Assembly: GCF_019279795.1 (NCBI RefSeq)
Contig: NC_056744.1
Coordinates: forward strand, 1,504,852,310-1,504,916,309
DNA length: 64,000 bases
Origin: Protopterus annectens
Lineage: Eukaryota; Chordata; Ceratodontiformes; Protopteridae
Direction of reading: 5' to 3'
The notes under the pieces are model-generated. The model ran no database searches. It saw only the letters and a list, made by a program, of their open reading frames with translations, and was not told the origin of the DNA. The translations under genes were made by a program, and so were the position numbers. Below, in pieces: positions 1 to 9,622 of this stretch; position 1 is the first letter of the stretch, and every line of letters starts with the position of its first letter.

Positions 1-330
1 AATATGCCCACTAAGAAAGACATTTTCATTAACTTTTCTAATCTGGAGTTCTGTCTAAATTTTTCATTCCCTATTGGGGATATGACCAGTATAAAGTAAA
101 CATACATGTGTGATATTATTTTCAATAACACTGACATTTGTCATTTTGAGCAATTTCTTGTCCTCATTTTCTTGTTTTTTCCTTTTATGTGCCCTTTTAC
201 AAATACTGAGTCACTGTTATTTATCACGTTTAACACTGAAATGAGCCAGTCCTTGGAATTTGTGATGTACATTCTAGATCATTTAAATAACTTTTTAAAG
301 TTAAAGATATAAGCAGCCTCTAAGTAGACA
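1..330. other. Unassigned AT-rich DNA
   Basis: No protein-family signature, tandem repeat or terminal repeat was recognised in this stretch. Its right edge meets the PLE fragment that starts near 330. Confidence 0.5.
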
Positions 331-720
331 AACTATCTTAATCACATAGGTGGATTACTAAGACTTTTATGAACCTTAGGAAAGCCATGCATGACTGGAA
401 AAACAGGTTATTCCACATTAAAATACATATATAGATCATAATTAACTATTCCTTTCATTTATAAAGCATACACTACTTCATTAACTTCCTAACATCATTC
501 AAAGTTTTCTTACTATAAGTTATAATGTCCGATAAATGATGCTGCATTCTACTAAAATAAAAAGATTTGTCCATGACCACTATCAATCTGCCTTTATCGA
601 CTGGATGTATCTGAATACAATCATTAGCCTGTAATTCTCTTAAAGCATCACATTCAGCAACAATTAAATTATAAAATGTTTTACTTTTATTTCTTAGAAG
701 GAACAAAATAATAAATTAAA
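330..720 (-). pseudogene. Penelope-like element D, N-terminal RT fragment
   Basis: On the minus strand this reads as the region just before and at the start of a PLE reverse transcriptase. An open stretch at 473-706 carries FYNLIVAECDALRELQAND followed by HPVDKGRLIVVMDKSFY, which matches the PLE pattern (E-x-LxxL-x-N, then ADKGG-x-VVxD-x-Y). Further along the minus strand, a second frame at about 345-400 gives the PLE proline motif FPKVHKSLSNPPM. PLE proteins reverse-transcribe their own RNA and integrate with a GIY-YIG nuclease. Only this piece remains, with no catalytic RT core, so it is dead. It is arranged head to head with the plus-strand PLE A that starts at about 820. The family assignment is firm; the element boundaries are not. 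Confidence 0.75.
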
Positions 721-1075
721 AAAAATGAGCATTTTTAATCTGCTGTTGCAACCACTGATGGAAGCCTTTTTGAAAGTGTGTGAGGCTGAGTTGCAGCAAG
801 TGTTACAATGTGACAGAAACAAAAGTACAATGTTTTTTAATTTAATTGTTGCTGAATAGTAATATGCAGCATCATTTATAGCCTTTTAACTTATTTAAGA
901 AAACTTTTGAGTGATGTTAGGAAGTTAATTAAGGAAGTTAATGAAGAATTATATGATTTATTATTGACAGGAATAGTTAATTATGATTTATATATTCATT
1001 TTGATGTGGAACAGCCTGTTTTTTCCAGTCATGCATGGCCTTCCTAACACTCATAAAAGTCTCAGTAGTCCACTT
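350..1075. repeat. Inverted repeat formed by two head-to-head PLE copies
   Basis: The sequence at about 365-545 is closely matched, reversed and complemented, by about 860-1070; shared stretches include the complement of catgcatggccttcctaa and of atgctgcat. The left arm keeps about 100 bp (545-660, coding for the DKG motif) that is missing from the right arm. The spacer is about 100 bp. This may be two PLE copies or one copy with an inversion. Confidence 0.7.
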
Positions 1076-1428
1076 ATGAGACCTATAGTGCCAGGGTAAG
1101 GATGAGTGATTGAGCCATTGAGTATTTATGTGGAAGATATGCTAAAACCTATATTGAGAAAGCCTCACCTCTGTTGAAAGACTCTAAAGTTTTTTTGGAA
1201 GACATATATGAATGTGTTAGTGAGGAAAATGATTTTTCTAATTTTATTTTGGTAACCATGGATGTTTGCACTTTATTTACAGTGATACCAAATGATTATG
1301 GAGTAGAAGGAGTTAAACAATTTTTGAATGAACATTGTGATTATTCCAACAATCAGGTTCATTTAATATGCATGTTACTAATGTTGATTTTAGAACACAG
1401 TGTTTTATTTTAATCTTTAATAACAAAA
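820..1428 (+). pseudogene. Penelope-like element A, 5' part of RT
   Basis: This is plus-strand PLE reverse transcriptase, N-terminal half. Around 835-870 it has the same FNLIVAE segment as copy D. At about 1035-1170 one frame gives LPNTHKSLSSPLMRPIVPG, then, past two stops, VIEPLSIYVEDMLKP, which corresponds to the PLE LPKxHK, RPIVSG and PLSxYVD motifs. The open frame at 1174-1413 contains LVTMDVCTLFTVIPNDYGVEG, equivalent to RT motif A with its first catalytic Asp, and ends in LILEHSVLF. It stops abruptly at about 1428, where the direct repeat of PLE B begins. The continuation of the same motif series is found at 8466-9622, so this copy is split by PLE B. Several stops show it is non-functional. 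Confidence 0.8.
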
Positions 1429-1429
1429 G

Positions 1430-1846
1430 ACCACCAAAACACAAAACATCCTCATAGTGCAGTAAGCTGTGCAATAATATCCTGGAGACAACCGCGTAAT
1501 AATAAAACTTTTATTAATACACACAAATAGAATGGCCAACTGCTTTCGTACTAAATATCAGGACTTCCTCAGAACCATTTAAAATCAATTAACACTTAAT
1601 TAAAAGTCATTTTAAAACAAATTCAACCAATCATAGTGTTTATTTTACAATGTATATTGTTTGTCTAATAATAAATGAACTTTAAAATACTATAATAAAA
1701 ACTCACTGTGCAAATCAATTACCAATCTAGAAAATGAACTTAACTTAAATCTATAGCCTTGACTTTTTAAACAGGCATTAATGACCTATAATCACTTAAA
1801 CCAGGGACAACTATAGCATTAATTCTAAGCTGCCAATAAAGTTCTT
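1430..1846 (-). repeat. PLE B 3' pLTR (direct repeat, left copy)
   Basis: This is nearly collinear with 8001-8409. Both begin ccaccaaaacacaaaacatc and end gctgccaataaagttctt. The copies differ by scattered substitutions, so the insertion is old. It contains a hammerhead-like core at 1542-1572 on the minus strand. Confidence 0.85.
1542..1572 (-). ncRNA. Hammerhead-ribozyme-like core in PLE B 3' pLTR
   Basis: The minus strand reads CTGAGGA, then A, then stem GTCC with a diverged partner (GTAC), then GAAAGC. This matches the hammerhead core CUGANGA-stem II-GAAA. Hammerheads in PLE repeats are known from the literature. The extra A before stem II recurs in every copy in this window. Stem I, stem III and the cleavage site were not assigned, so activity is unproven. 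Confidence 0.5.
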
Positions 1847-1929
1847 TCCTTTCCAGTTTGTTTTCCCCAAATCCTCCCCGAATATCTGTCTCTATAATCT
1901 ATAAAATCCCCAAATTAAACTTTTTACAA

Positions 1930-2220
1930 GAGGGACTACCTTTCAAATGTCTGTATAGGGCAATATTTTCATTCCTCTGCTAATGGCATACAAGTGCTTG
2001 TAGATTCGCTTCCTAAAAGTTCTTTTAGGTTTTTCCCATGTAAAAATGTTGGCACTCCTGGCAAACCACAATATATACCAACCCCCTCAACCCACAATTA
2101 CCAGTAGCCAATCTCACTTGTATTGTGGGTTGGCTCACTATAACTCATTGTGCTTATAAAATTTAACTACAGTACCTACAAGCCCCACACCTCACTGTTC
2201 CATGATTCTTCAAACTATGG
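1930..2220 (-). pseudogene. PLE B C-terminal zinc motif and GIY-YIG endonuclease remnant
   Basis: On the minus strand, HGTVRCGACRYC (about 2160-2200) supplies the CxxC half of the zinc motif that precedes PLE endonucleases. LVYIVVCQECQHFYMGKT (about 2030-2085) follows as the degenerate GIY...YIG segment. The Cys-x-x-Cys between the two halves is typical of PLE-type GIY-YIG domains. In-frame stops follow the K of GKT. The enzyme would have nicked target DNA for integration; this copy is inactive. It lies immediately before the 3' pLTR, as expected for a PLE. Confidence 0.75.
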
Positions 2221-2742
2221 GTAGTAATCGGATGTTCTAACAAATATTTCAAATTAAAAGCAGCTCTGTAGAAAAAATCTAGGTTTATTACCTAAAATGT
2301 CAAGTATGTCACTATTGCCTTTAAGCAAAATCCAGTTCTTAGTCATAATATCTCATATTCTATTACTTAAATCTCTGTAAGTCAAAACCATAGAGTTAGT
2401 AGAGGACCCCTTATTATTATTAATTGTATTATTCACCAATGGGACACCCAACAAGGGCCTATATTTTGTCCCCCACCCTTCTAACACCTGGTCACAAGTT
2501 TTAAACCCCAAGGAAGAAGGCTATCCCCTATCAATAAACATCAGTGCCAGGTTACGGATTTCTATTTTACAACATTTTAATTCAGAACACACCCTGGCAA
2601 CCCTAATCATCTGACTTCTAATTATGTTATTCTTTATAATCCTCGGATGGTTACTGTTGTAATCTAAATAATTATTTGAAAAGGTTGTTTTTCTAAATAT
2701 TTTAGAACAAAAATGTTCTGTTCCAATATGCTTAAAAAATAG

Positions 2743-3420
2743 TCACATCCAAGTAATCAACCTTATCTTTGTAATGTCCGTATGTGAAGTCAAAATAACT
2801 ACAAATTCCATTAATATAGTGTACAAATTCTTTCTGTTTTCATTATTTTTCCACAAGATAAATATATCATACAAGAATCTTAAATAACAAAACCAATATG
2901 TACTAAAATTACTCTCTATTATGTCTCTCTTCTCCCAAGAATACATGACCAGGGTGACGAACAATGGCACACAACTTGCCCCCATTGCCACGTCTCGTGT
3001 CGCTCTAAAAAATTCTCCTTCAAAAATAAAAAAGTTATTTTTCAAAATAATTTCCATCAACTCCATCATGAAGTTGATCATAGTACCCCTTAATGTTGTT
3101 TGGTTCAATAAGGCTTTATGGAACAAGATCATCCCCTTTTCATCTGGGATTGAGGTGAATAAATCTACTACATCAGTTGTAGAGAAGCAATACATATGGG
3201 TGTAAAATTCCTGCTTGATCCTAGACAAAAAGTCCCAGAATCCCTCACTATGTAATTTATAGGCAGTAACGAATTCCTCACTAACCTGTCCACAAAAATA
3301 CCTAAAGAGTAAGTAGAACTGTTGTGTGACACCACTATAAGATGGTAAGGGGGATTCATAATATTCTTATGAGTATTCAGAATTCCAAAAACAGTTGGAA
3401 TAACTGGATGACCATTAATT
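2743..3420 (-). pseudogene. PLE B reverse transcriptase core
   Basis: Two minus-strand frames overlap here. The first (3420-3168) carries VFGILNTHKN and NPPYHLIVVSHNSSTYSLG, then FVDRLVRNSLLP, the LPKxHK/RPIVSG/FVDxxL motifs of PLE RT. The second (3228-2743, 161 aa) has TDVVDLFTSIP at residues 18-28 (motif A), NNFFIFEGEFFRATRDVAMG at about 64-83 and FLYDIFILW at 118-126 (motif C). The normal IDD of motif C has become LYD, so a catalytic Asp is lost. The frame jump at about 3170-3230 and the missing thumb show a pseudogene. Upstream coding is cut at 3420 by the LINE F tail. Confidence 0.85.
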
Positions 3421-3573
3421 AAAAAAAATCAATACATTTATTTATTTATTTTATTTATTTGCAGTTTGTTTGCCAGGTTAGTCCATTGGGCTATGATGAG
3501 CCAATTTTCAATGGAGTCCTGGGGAGAAAAGCTCCAGAAGAATATAAAAAAATACTAAATACAAAATACAAAT

Positions 3574-3590
3574 ACAATGATAAAAGTTAC
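3574..3590. repeat. Target-site duplication of PLE C, left copy
   Basis: Sequence acaatgataaaagttac, repeated with one mismatch at 5276-5292, directly flanking the PLE C insertion. Confidence 0.75.
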
Positions 3591-3975
3591 TATAAAACAA
3601 ACACAATACTGGCTATGGAATAAAGAAGACTCATATCTTATGTTAAGCGCTCTTCATTTACTGCATTAGTAAACTTCATCAGACAAAATCAGTATAACAA
3701 ATTCACAACAGTTAAATTGTTTAAAATTTGGCACCCTTTTTCAACTACAAGAAATGATACCACAAACCTAAATGTTATGCTACTTCCCCCATTGCATGTA
3801 CCATTATTCATGAGTTAATCAATATTCATGTATATTAGTAAACATTCCCAATACATCAAATGCAAACAATATATGCTACTATATAATTTAAAAATTATTA
3901 TAAAGGGCCTAGGATATTAAATATGTATACATTTATATACATAAATAAAGTATTCATTTTAAACTAAACTTATTG
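3591..3975 (-). repeat. PLE C inverted arm, left
   Basis: The reverse complement matches 4862-5239 over almost its whole length. Both contain the hammerhead-like core and the tract beginning tttgttatactgattttgtc. The arms differ by point changes and small indels. Confidence 0.85.
3646..3682 (-). ncRNA. Hammerhead-like core, left arm of PLE C (GAAA mutated)
   Basis: The minus strand reads CTGATGA, A, GTTTACT, loop, AGTAAAT, then GAAG. The 7-bp stem II is intact (one G-U pair), but the invariant GAAA has become GAAG. It is therefore probably inactive. Confidence 0.5.
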
Positions 3976-4017
3976 TCATTACCAAAGCAACCATTTATAT
4001 ACTTACAGCTTTCAATT

Positions 4018-4900
4018 TTAATATACTGTTAATACTGCAAAGATCATTAAGTCAAGGCCATGCATAAGAATGAAGCATGAGCTGCCATATAAGTTCTGCC
4101 TTTTCCAATTGTAGTTCCCAGGGACCACCTCTGTCATTACTAAGCACTTGCTGCAATATTGCAAATCTAAAATAATGATCATGCTGTTCATGGACGTTTG
4201 TGCATTATTTAACCAATCTTTCCTTATTGCATGCATGTGCTCATAAATTCTTTCCTTGAGAGACCTGATGGTTTTTCCTATATAAAATGCCGGGCAGAGT
4301 TGACATACTGCCACATATATTACCCCCTTAGAATTACAATTTAATTTGCCCTTAATAATATATTCTGTGCCCTTTATCTGTATGCAATGGCCTTGATGTA
4401 TATGTCTACAAAAATTGCACATTCCACATCTATCCATAATACCCCTGATTTGTTGGCCATGCAGCTTGTCTTACCATTCTCCAATAGGTTTTTAAAGTTA
4501 CTTGCTCTCCTTGCCACCATTTTGAAACCATGATGCAATTTTGTTCTGATGTTCAAATCCTCATCCATAAGTGTCCAGTTTTTCATCATAATAGCCTTGA
4601 TTTCATAAAAATGTATGTTAAATGTTGTTATAAGCAGTGCAGCATTGTACAGGCAGTGTTCACTTACATCTAAAGGTATTGAGTTGTTATTATATGATAA
4701 AATAGGTGCAAAATGACCCTTGTTTTAACTTCATTGTACAATTCCCTAAGAATATGATTGAGATAGCCTCTCTTTTTAAACATGTCAATCAAATTATTGT
4801 ACTCTATTTTGAAGTCCTTTTCCAAGCTAACCATCCTTGATAATGACAATACGTTTTTGTTTAAAATGAATACTTTATTTATGTATATAAATGTATACAT
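4018..4900 (-). pseudogene. PLE C RT thumb and GIY-YIG endonuclease
   Basis: Three adjoining minus-strand frames are seen. 4900-4670 contains LIDMFKKRGYLNHILRELY, typical of the end of a PLE RT (F-x-x-RGY). 4589-4374 contains HGFKMVARRASNFKNLLENG, the R-x-x-N-L-x-x-L-L linker. 4437-4018 contains MDRCGMCNFCRH (zinc half-site), KGVIYVAVCQLCPAFYIGKT and IRSLKERIYEH, a near-canonical GIY-YIG domain with the catalytic Arg and the following His. The domain would nick DNA at the integration site. Frameshifts between the pieces and 5' truncation leave it unable to make an intact protein. It is the best-preserved endonuclease of the PLE copies here. Confidence 0.85.
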
Positions 4901-5239
4901 ATTTAATTTAATATCTTAAGCCCTTTATAACAATTGTTAAATTATATAGTAGCATATATTGTTTGCATTTGGGGTATTTGGAATGTTTACTAATACACAC
5001 GAATATTTATTAACTCATGAATAATGGTAAATGCAATGGGGGAAGTAGCATAACATTTAGGTTTGTGATGTAATTTCTTGTAGCTGAAAAAGGATGCCAA
5101 ATTTTAAACTATTTAACTATTGTAAATTTGTTATACTGATTTTGTCTGATGAAGTTTACTAATGCAGTAAATGAAAAGCGCTTAACAAAAGATACAACTC
5201 TTTCTTTATTCCATAGCCAGTATTGTGTTTGTTTTATAG
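4862..5239 (+). repeat. PLE C inverted arm, right
   Basis: This is the reverse-complement partner of 3591-3975. It retains the better hammerhead-like core at 5146-5180. Confidence 0.85.
5146..5180 (+). ncRNA. Hammerhead-like core, right arm of PLE C
   Basis: The plus strand reads CTGATGA, an extra A, stem GTTTACT, loop AATGC, stem AGTAAAT, GAAAAGCGC. All invariant core residues CUGAUGA and GAAA are present. The other two stems were not assigned. Confidence 0.55.
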
Positions 5240-5275
5240 CAGTTTGTGCATTTTATTTCATTTTTATTAGTTTAT

Positions 5276-5292
5276 ACAATGATAAAAATTAC
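5276..5292. repeat. Target-site duplication of PLE C, right copy
   Basis: Sequence acaatgataaaaattac, matching 3574-3590 with one mismatch. Confidence 0.75.
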
Positions 5293-5531
5293 AAGATTAC
5301 AAATTAGAAAATTACAAAATATGATAGAATTTGGAAAGTACATATTAATAAGTTGCAGTGTAGTGGCATTAGAAGGATCAATTAGTACGATGCAAGATAA
5401 ATTAATTATAAGCAAATACAGTTCTTGTACAATCTGATAGTTCCTACTGCTATTGCTAGGAGTTATAGAAACTATAGGAGTTTATTTACAGATATACAAT
5501 AGCTTGTGGGGAGTGAGAAAGGTAGGGAAAG

Positions 5532-5860
5532 CTATGTAGAATGAGAACAAGAGCATTCCCACTGTGAAGTTAGGTATGAGTGAAGTAAGGTTTTGAAGGC
5601 AGATAGACTGTTAGTGGTACGGATAAAAGGTGGAAGAGAATTCCAGTGGCATGCTAGAGAGAAGGATAGAAAATCTTTGTCTGGTGGATGGGCAGGTTTG
5701 TGCAATTCTATTAGGTTTTGGAAGTTATATCTTAGACATCTATTAAGTTGATGCATTTGGAATGTAGAGGCAAGGGAGTGGCAAGAGAGGGGCTAAAAAT
5801 AATTTTGTGTGCTTGGATAAGTTGATTATAGGTGAGATAATTGGGTAGCTCAAGCCAGTT
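5532..5860 (-). pseudogene. LINE F C-terminal ORF2 tail
   Basis: The minus-strand frame at 5756-5532 (74 aa) ends with FLSFSLACHWNSLPPFIRTT, then NSLSAFKTLLHSYL. This is the conserved end of many non-LTR ORF2 proteins (S-x-x-x-P-x-x-WN-x-LP-x-x-IR ... F-K-x-x-L). The preceding frame, to about 5860, reads LPNYLTYNQLIQAHKIIF, consistent with the segment just upstream, but with stops. No catalytic RT residues are included. It is a 5'-truncated remnant inserted between the N-terminal and RT parts of PLE B. The clade (L2-like or related) is a guess. Confidence 0.65.
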
Positions 5861-5939
5861 CAGTTGATGGAGGGAACTACAATGATGGGTAGAGGATCTC
5901 TGGCCAGTTGCAAATTTTGGAAATTTTGTAGTAGCTGGG

Positions 5940-7863
5940 GGAGAGTTTTCTTTTCTTCATTTATAACTCTCTGATGTAGGGAGTCTTCTAAGAATAACTA
6001 GATTTTCTTGTGTGTTATACCAATCTCATTTCTAGACACAACCTCATATTATTCTTGGTCATGCAACATTGTAAGAATTTGATAACTGTAATCTATTTTT
6101 TCTACTATTACCCCTTTATCCAGTTTCAAAATTTTTAAATTAGGGTTAGCTCTCAAATTTGATAACAGTAAACTTTCCTCCTTAGACAGGTTGTAAAATC
6201 TTTTCTTATGATTTCTATGTAATGCACAAATTTCCTGGGTACAAACCCTCTCAAAAGTTGCTAACATAGAGTGAAGTGTGGGGGTCAAAGCAGCTTCTCC
6301 TCTTAAAACTATTAATTCTCTCACTTGATTTCCCCCCTTCCTCTTTAAACAATAACTGGAAATTAAGCTTACTTGTAAAACTTTTAAATCAGTGAGGGTC
6401 GCTCCCACATCACCTTTTTTGTGCTGGCACAAACTTAATCCTCTTTTTTAATGATGAAAAATAATTTTCATCTGTATCTATATTTGCATAATTAAAAATG
6501 TAAACCCCTGGTAACTCCAAAGTTTACAGTCAAATGCTGTTACTATATGATCCCTTTCTTGATTTTCACCCACTTCTATTTGTTGCAGCTGTTCTTCCTC
6601 CATCAGTAACTCTGCCCTTTGAATTTCTGCCCTTTTTGGCCCAAGGGGAACACTAAAAAATTATTATTATGCCTATTCTTATTTTAAAGTCTTTCTGAAC
6701 TTCTCAAAGGTGAGTATTCCTGTTCAAAGGCCTCATTGTCAGTCCCATTGTGTATGGGGTCTCTATACCTTCTTGGTCTATCCCCATTCTCACTGTATCC
6801 TATGTCAATATTTCTTGTAACTGTTTCCTTATCTTCCCATTCATAGGATTTGGGAAAAGGGTATGCATTCTTGTCCTGGTATTCCTGTTCATCTCTTAAT
6901 AACTTTTTAAACTTACACTTAAAATTTAACTCAGCCTGTTGCTCTACTTTCCCAAAAATTGTATCGTATTTCACAATTGTTTAATTGGTATTAGTTTGAG
7001 TTTTTTTTATAAATTGTGAGGTCATTATGCTATGATATTCTGTTCTGAAGAAGTCCTTTGGATGAAAGCGGAGATAAAAGCTGAGTTACGCTAATGTTGT
7101 ATTTTATTTCTTTTTCTCTGTCAGTAGCTGGTGTTTTATTTTTATTTGTTTTTCGTTACACCTTTTTGCATTTTTGGTTTTACAACTTCATTCACCCTTT
7201 CCAATTCAACCATCAATTCATTAATCTATTTTGTATTTAATTTAATAATAAACTGCATTAATTCAATTCCATGACAGTCGAACATGCCTATCAATTCGTC
7301 ACATTATGATTGTCCCCTTAACAACCCATTAGGAAATTTGTGCATTCTGAGTCCTCTAGGGACTTGTCCATTTTTAATGCTTTTAGTTAAGTAAGCTTTA
7401 TTGTACTGAAGGCTATGTACTTCCCAACATTGCCTCAAAGTCATTCATGTTATTTTGCAAGTACTTAAAGTCCTGTGGCTGAGTTTTCAAATTAAAAGAG
7501 AACTCCATATTTGCCCAGTCATGAAATTTATTAAAACATTCAGTTTGTTGTATTTCTACACCAATGCATTGTCCATAAGGGATAGAATCCTGTGTTGAGA
7601 TTCCTGTTCCAGGAAGCACGAAGCCTGGAAACATTCTGTCTCTCAATGTCTCAGTTGTAGTAATATTCACTCTCTCAAGGTCATTCGCTAGTGGTGCTAG
7701 GACTTGTAGTCTCTCAATCGATTGTTTTAACGTAGACACTCTTGGGTTAGTAACATAACTAATTGGGTCAAATCTCCTCCATTCTGGGATGATGTTTCAA
7801 AATCAATGGAGTCTGGAGCAGCATTACCATCCACTGGTAAAGAACACGCACCAAACTCCATAT
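5940..7863 (-). pseudogene. PLE B N-terminal ORF
   Basis: This is a chain of minus-strand frames. A candidate start MEFGACSLPVDG lies at about 7863. The frame at 7739-7413 contains IERLQVLAPLANDLERVN. At about 7400-7290 is YNKAYLTKSIKNGQVPRGLR, the 'I-PRGLR' motif typical of PLE N-termini. The frame at 6974-6684 contains CKFKKLLRDEQEYQDKNAYP (K-L-x-RD). At about 6470-6440 is SLKKRIKFVPA, and the frame at 6432-6049 has NLSKEESLLLSNLRANPNLK followed by LDKGVIVEKIDYSYQILTML. Function: the N-terminal extension of the PLE polymerase, preceding RT. Stops, frameshifts and a plus-strand hammerhead-like insert at about 7045 break it. Confidence 0.7.
7045..7069 (+). ncRNA. Hammerhead-like core lying antisense within the PLE B N-terminal region
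   Basis: The plus strand reads CTGAAGA, A, GTCC, loop TTT, GGAT, GAAAGC. The core is consistent with the other copies but on the strand opposite to the PLE B coding sense. It probably belongs to a small inserted fragment spanning about 6980-7150. Confidence 0.45.
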
Positions 7864-8000
7864 TTAGGTTGCTCCTTACATAGTTATAGTAAATTCAAAT
7901 ATTGGAGCACAGTCCATTACCCACACAGCAATTATTTCACAACACACTGAAAAATAAACCACATAGTGAAAAACAGTGTGTATTCAAGTGGCAACAAAAT

Positions 8001-8409
8001 ACCACCAAAACACAAAACATCCTCATAGTGCATTAAGCTGTGCAATAATATCCTGGAGGCAACCACATAATAATAAAACTTTTATTTATACACACAAATA
8101 CAATGGTCAAGTGCTTTTGTCCTAAAAATCAGGACTTCTTCAGAACTGTTTAAAATCAATTAACATTTAATTAGTCATTTTAAAACCAATTCAACCAATC
8201 AGGGTGCTCATTTTACAACTTATGTTGCTTGTCTAAAAATAAATGAACTTTAAAATACTATAATAAAAACTCACTGTGTTAATCAACTAACAATCTAAAA
8301 TTTGAAATTAAATCTAAAGCCTTGAATTTTAAAACAGGCATTAATGAAGTATAATCATTTAAACCAGGGACAACTTTAGCATTAATTCTAAGCTGCCAAT
8401 AAAGTTCTT
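8001..8409 (-). repeat. PLE B 5' pLTR (direct repeat, right copy)
   Basis: Partner of 1430-1846 in the same orientation, about 6.5 kb away. It is followed at 8426-8462 by an inverted 37-bp copy of the repeat end. Confidence 0.85.
8113..8143 (-). ncRNA. Hammerhead-like core in PLE B 5' pLTR
   Basis: The minus strand reads CTGAAGA, A, GTCC, loop, GGAC, then AAAA in place of GAAA, then GC. Stem II is perfect; the G12 equivalent is lost, so cleavage is unlikely in this copy. Confidence 0.5.
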
Positions 8410-8465
8410 CAGGATATTATTGCCTCCAGGATATTATTGCACAGCTTACTGCACTATGAGGACAT

Positions 8466-9622
8466 TTTGCATTTTAAGTTTAATTTTAATGAATACCACC
8501 TTCAAAATGTAGGCATGGCTATGGGCATTGCATGTGTCAATAACTATGTCAACATGATAATGGCTTTTTGGGAATCCTAGACTGTTTTTAGGGAATAACA
8601 TGTTTAGTAGGAACCTAGTATATTATAAAAGATTTGTTGCTGGCATGTTCCTGTTATGGCTGGGTACACCTGAGAAACTTCAAGATTTTGTTAATGAAAT
8701 TAATAACAGTATAAACTTTTTAAAGTTTATGGTTAATAACTCAAATGAGAGTACTGATAACCTGGATGTAAAAATTTCAGTAGATGGTTTAGGGAATCTT
8801 AATACAAGTGTTTTTAGAAAAATGAGTTGGAAGAATAAAACTTTACATCGTACAATTATGCAGCCCAATTATATTTATAAAATTGTATTAAAAGGGCAGT
8901 TCTTATGAGTTTCTAGGCTGCATACTAGTGATTTAGAGTTAGAAGAAGTATTTAGTTCAATGAGTAATGAATATGAAAAAAAGGGGAATAAAAAGAATGA
9001 AGTGATAGATTCCGTTAATGAGGTGAGGTCGATAAGGAATAATAAAGGAAGATGCTATTTCTCTAAATGTAGATTGAATGAAGAGAGTTTGGATAGCTGT
9101 AAACAGGTTAATAGAAATAATGTGAATGTTACTTTGACCTACTCTAGTAATATTAGTATGGTATATGATATTATAAAAAAGAATTGGCACATTTTGTTAA
9201 TGGCTGAAGGACTGAGAAATATTATAGATGATAAACCGGGGTTTTGTTTTAGGAATGGGTTGTCACTGAAAAGGTGATTGCGTTATATAAGGGACGAAAA
9301 TAAATCTACATTGATTTCAGATAGAACAGGAACATATCCGTGTAGGTCTTGTAAAGCATGTGGATCTATAACCACAAAAAAATCATTTATTTATCCTGTA
9401 ACAAAAATGGAGTATTTCCTCCATTTACATGCAAATTTTAAGAGTAAATATTTGGTATATTTGGCTATGTGTAAGAATTGCCTGCGTTACTATGTAGGGA
9501 AATTTAATCGCCATTTGAAAGAAATGATCCTAATGCATTCAGGGGATATAAGGAGATATGTAGCATCCAGTGCTCTTAATAGACATGTTAAAGTCAATAG
9601 TGGACATAATTATGGGTCCTAA
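8466..9622 (+). pseudogene. Penelope-like element A, 3' part of RT and GIY-YIG
   Basis: The plus strand resumes the PLE motif series left off at 1428. At 8469-8578 it reads HFKFNFNEYHLQNVGMAMG followed by IACVNNYVNMIMAFWES. The frame at 8600-8908 has YKRFVAGMFLLW in place of the RYIDDIFIIW motif C, so both catalytic Asp are gone. It continues LDVKISVDGLGNLNTSVF and TLHRTIMQPN. The frame at 9278-9622 has YPCRSCKACGSI (zinc half-site) and YLVYLAMCKNCLRYYVGKFN, a GIY-YIG remnant. The stretch 8960-9277 links them in a shifted frame. The zinc and nuclease signatures are clear; the RT is clearly dead. Confidence 0.85.

Larger units (their letters stand above)
3591..5275 (-). mobile_element. Penelope-like element C, 5'-truncated, with inverted terminal arms
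   Basis: This is a PLE 3' half (RT tail plus GIY-YIG, 4900-4018, minus strand) bounded by a 0.38-kb inverted repeat (3591-3975 and 4862-5239) and a 17-bp target-site duplication. About 35 bp (5240-5275) between the right arm and the duplication is unassigned. Inverted pLTR arrangements with 5' truncation are described for Penelope insertions. Confidence 0.75.
3428..5900 (-). mobile_element. LINE F, 5'-truncated copy split by PLE C
   Basis: This minus-strand non-LTR fragment consists of the C-terminal RT tail at about 5860-5532, 3' UTR-like sequence down to 5276, an interruption by PLE C (3591-5275), then the last part of the UTR (3590-3460) ending in a (TTTA)-type tail at 3428-3462. The 17-bp duplication at 3574-3590 and 5276-5292 marks the PLE C insertion site. 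A related 3' tail lies at 43,672-43,790. The clade is not certain. Confidence 0.6.
1430..8462 (-). mobile_element. Penelope-like element B (minus strand), with pLTRs, carrying nested insertions
   Basis: Reading leftwards on the minus strand: 5' direct repeat (8409-8001), N-terminal ORF (about 7863-5940), an interrupting LINE with its own PLE insertion (about 5900-3428), RT (3420-2743), GIY-YIG region (about 2220-1930) and 3' direct repeat (1846-1430). An inverted copy of about 37 bp of the repeat end lies at 8426-8462. Direct 'pseudo-LTRs' and short inverted extensions are known PLE features. It sits inside the plus-strand PLE A. All frames are broken by stops and shifts, and the YxDD equivalent of the RT reads FLYDIFILW, with one Asp lost. 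The structure is well supported by the paired 0.41-kb repeats; exact ends are uncertain by tens of bases. Confidence 0.75.
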
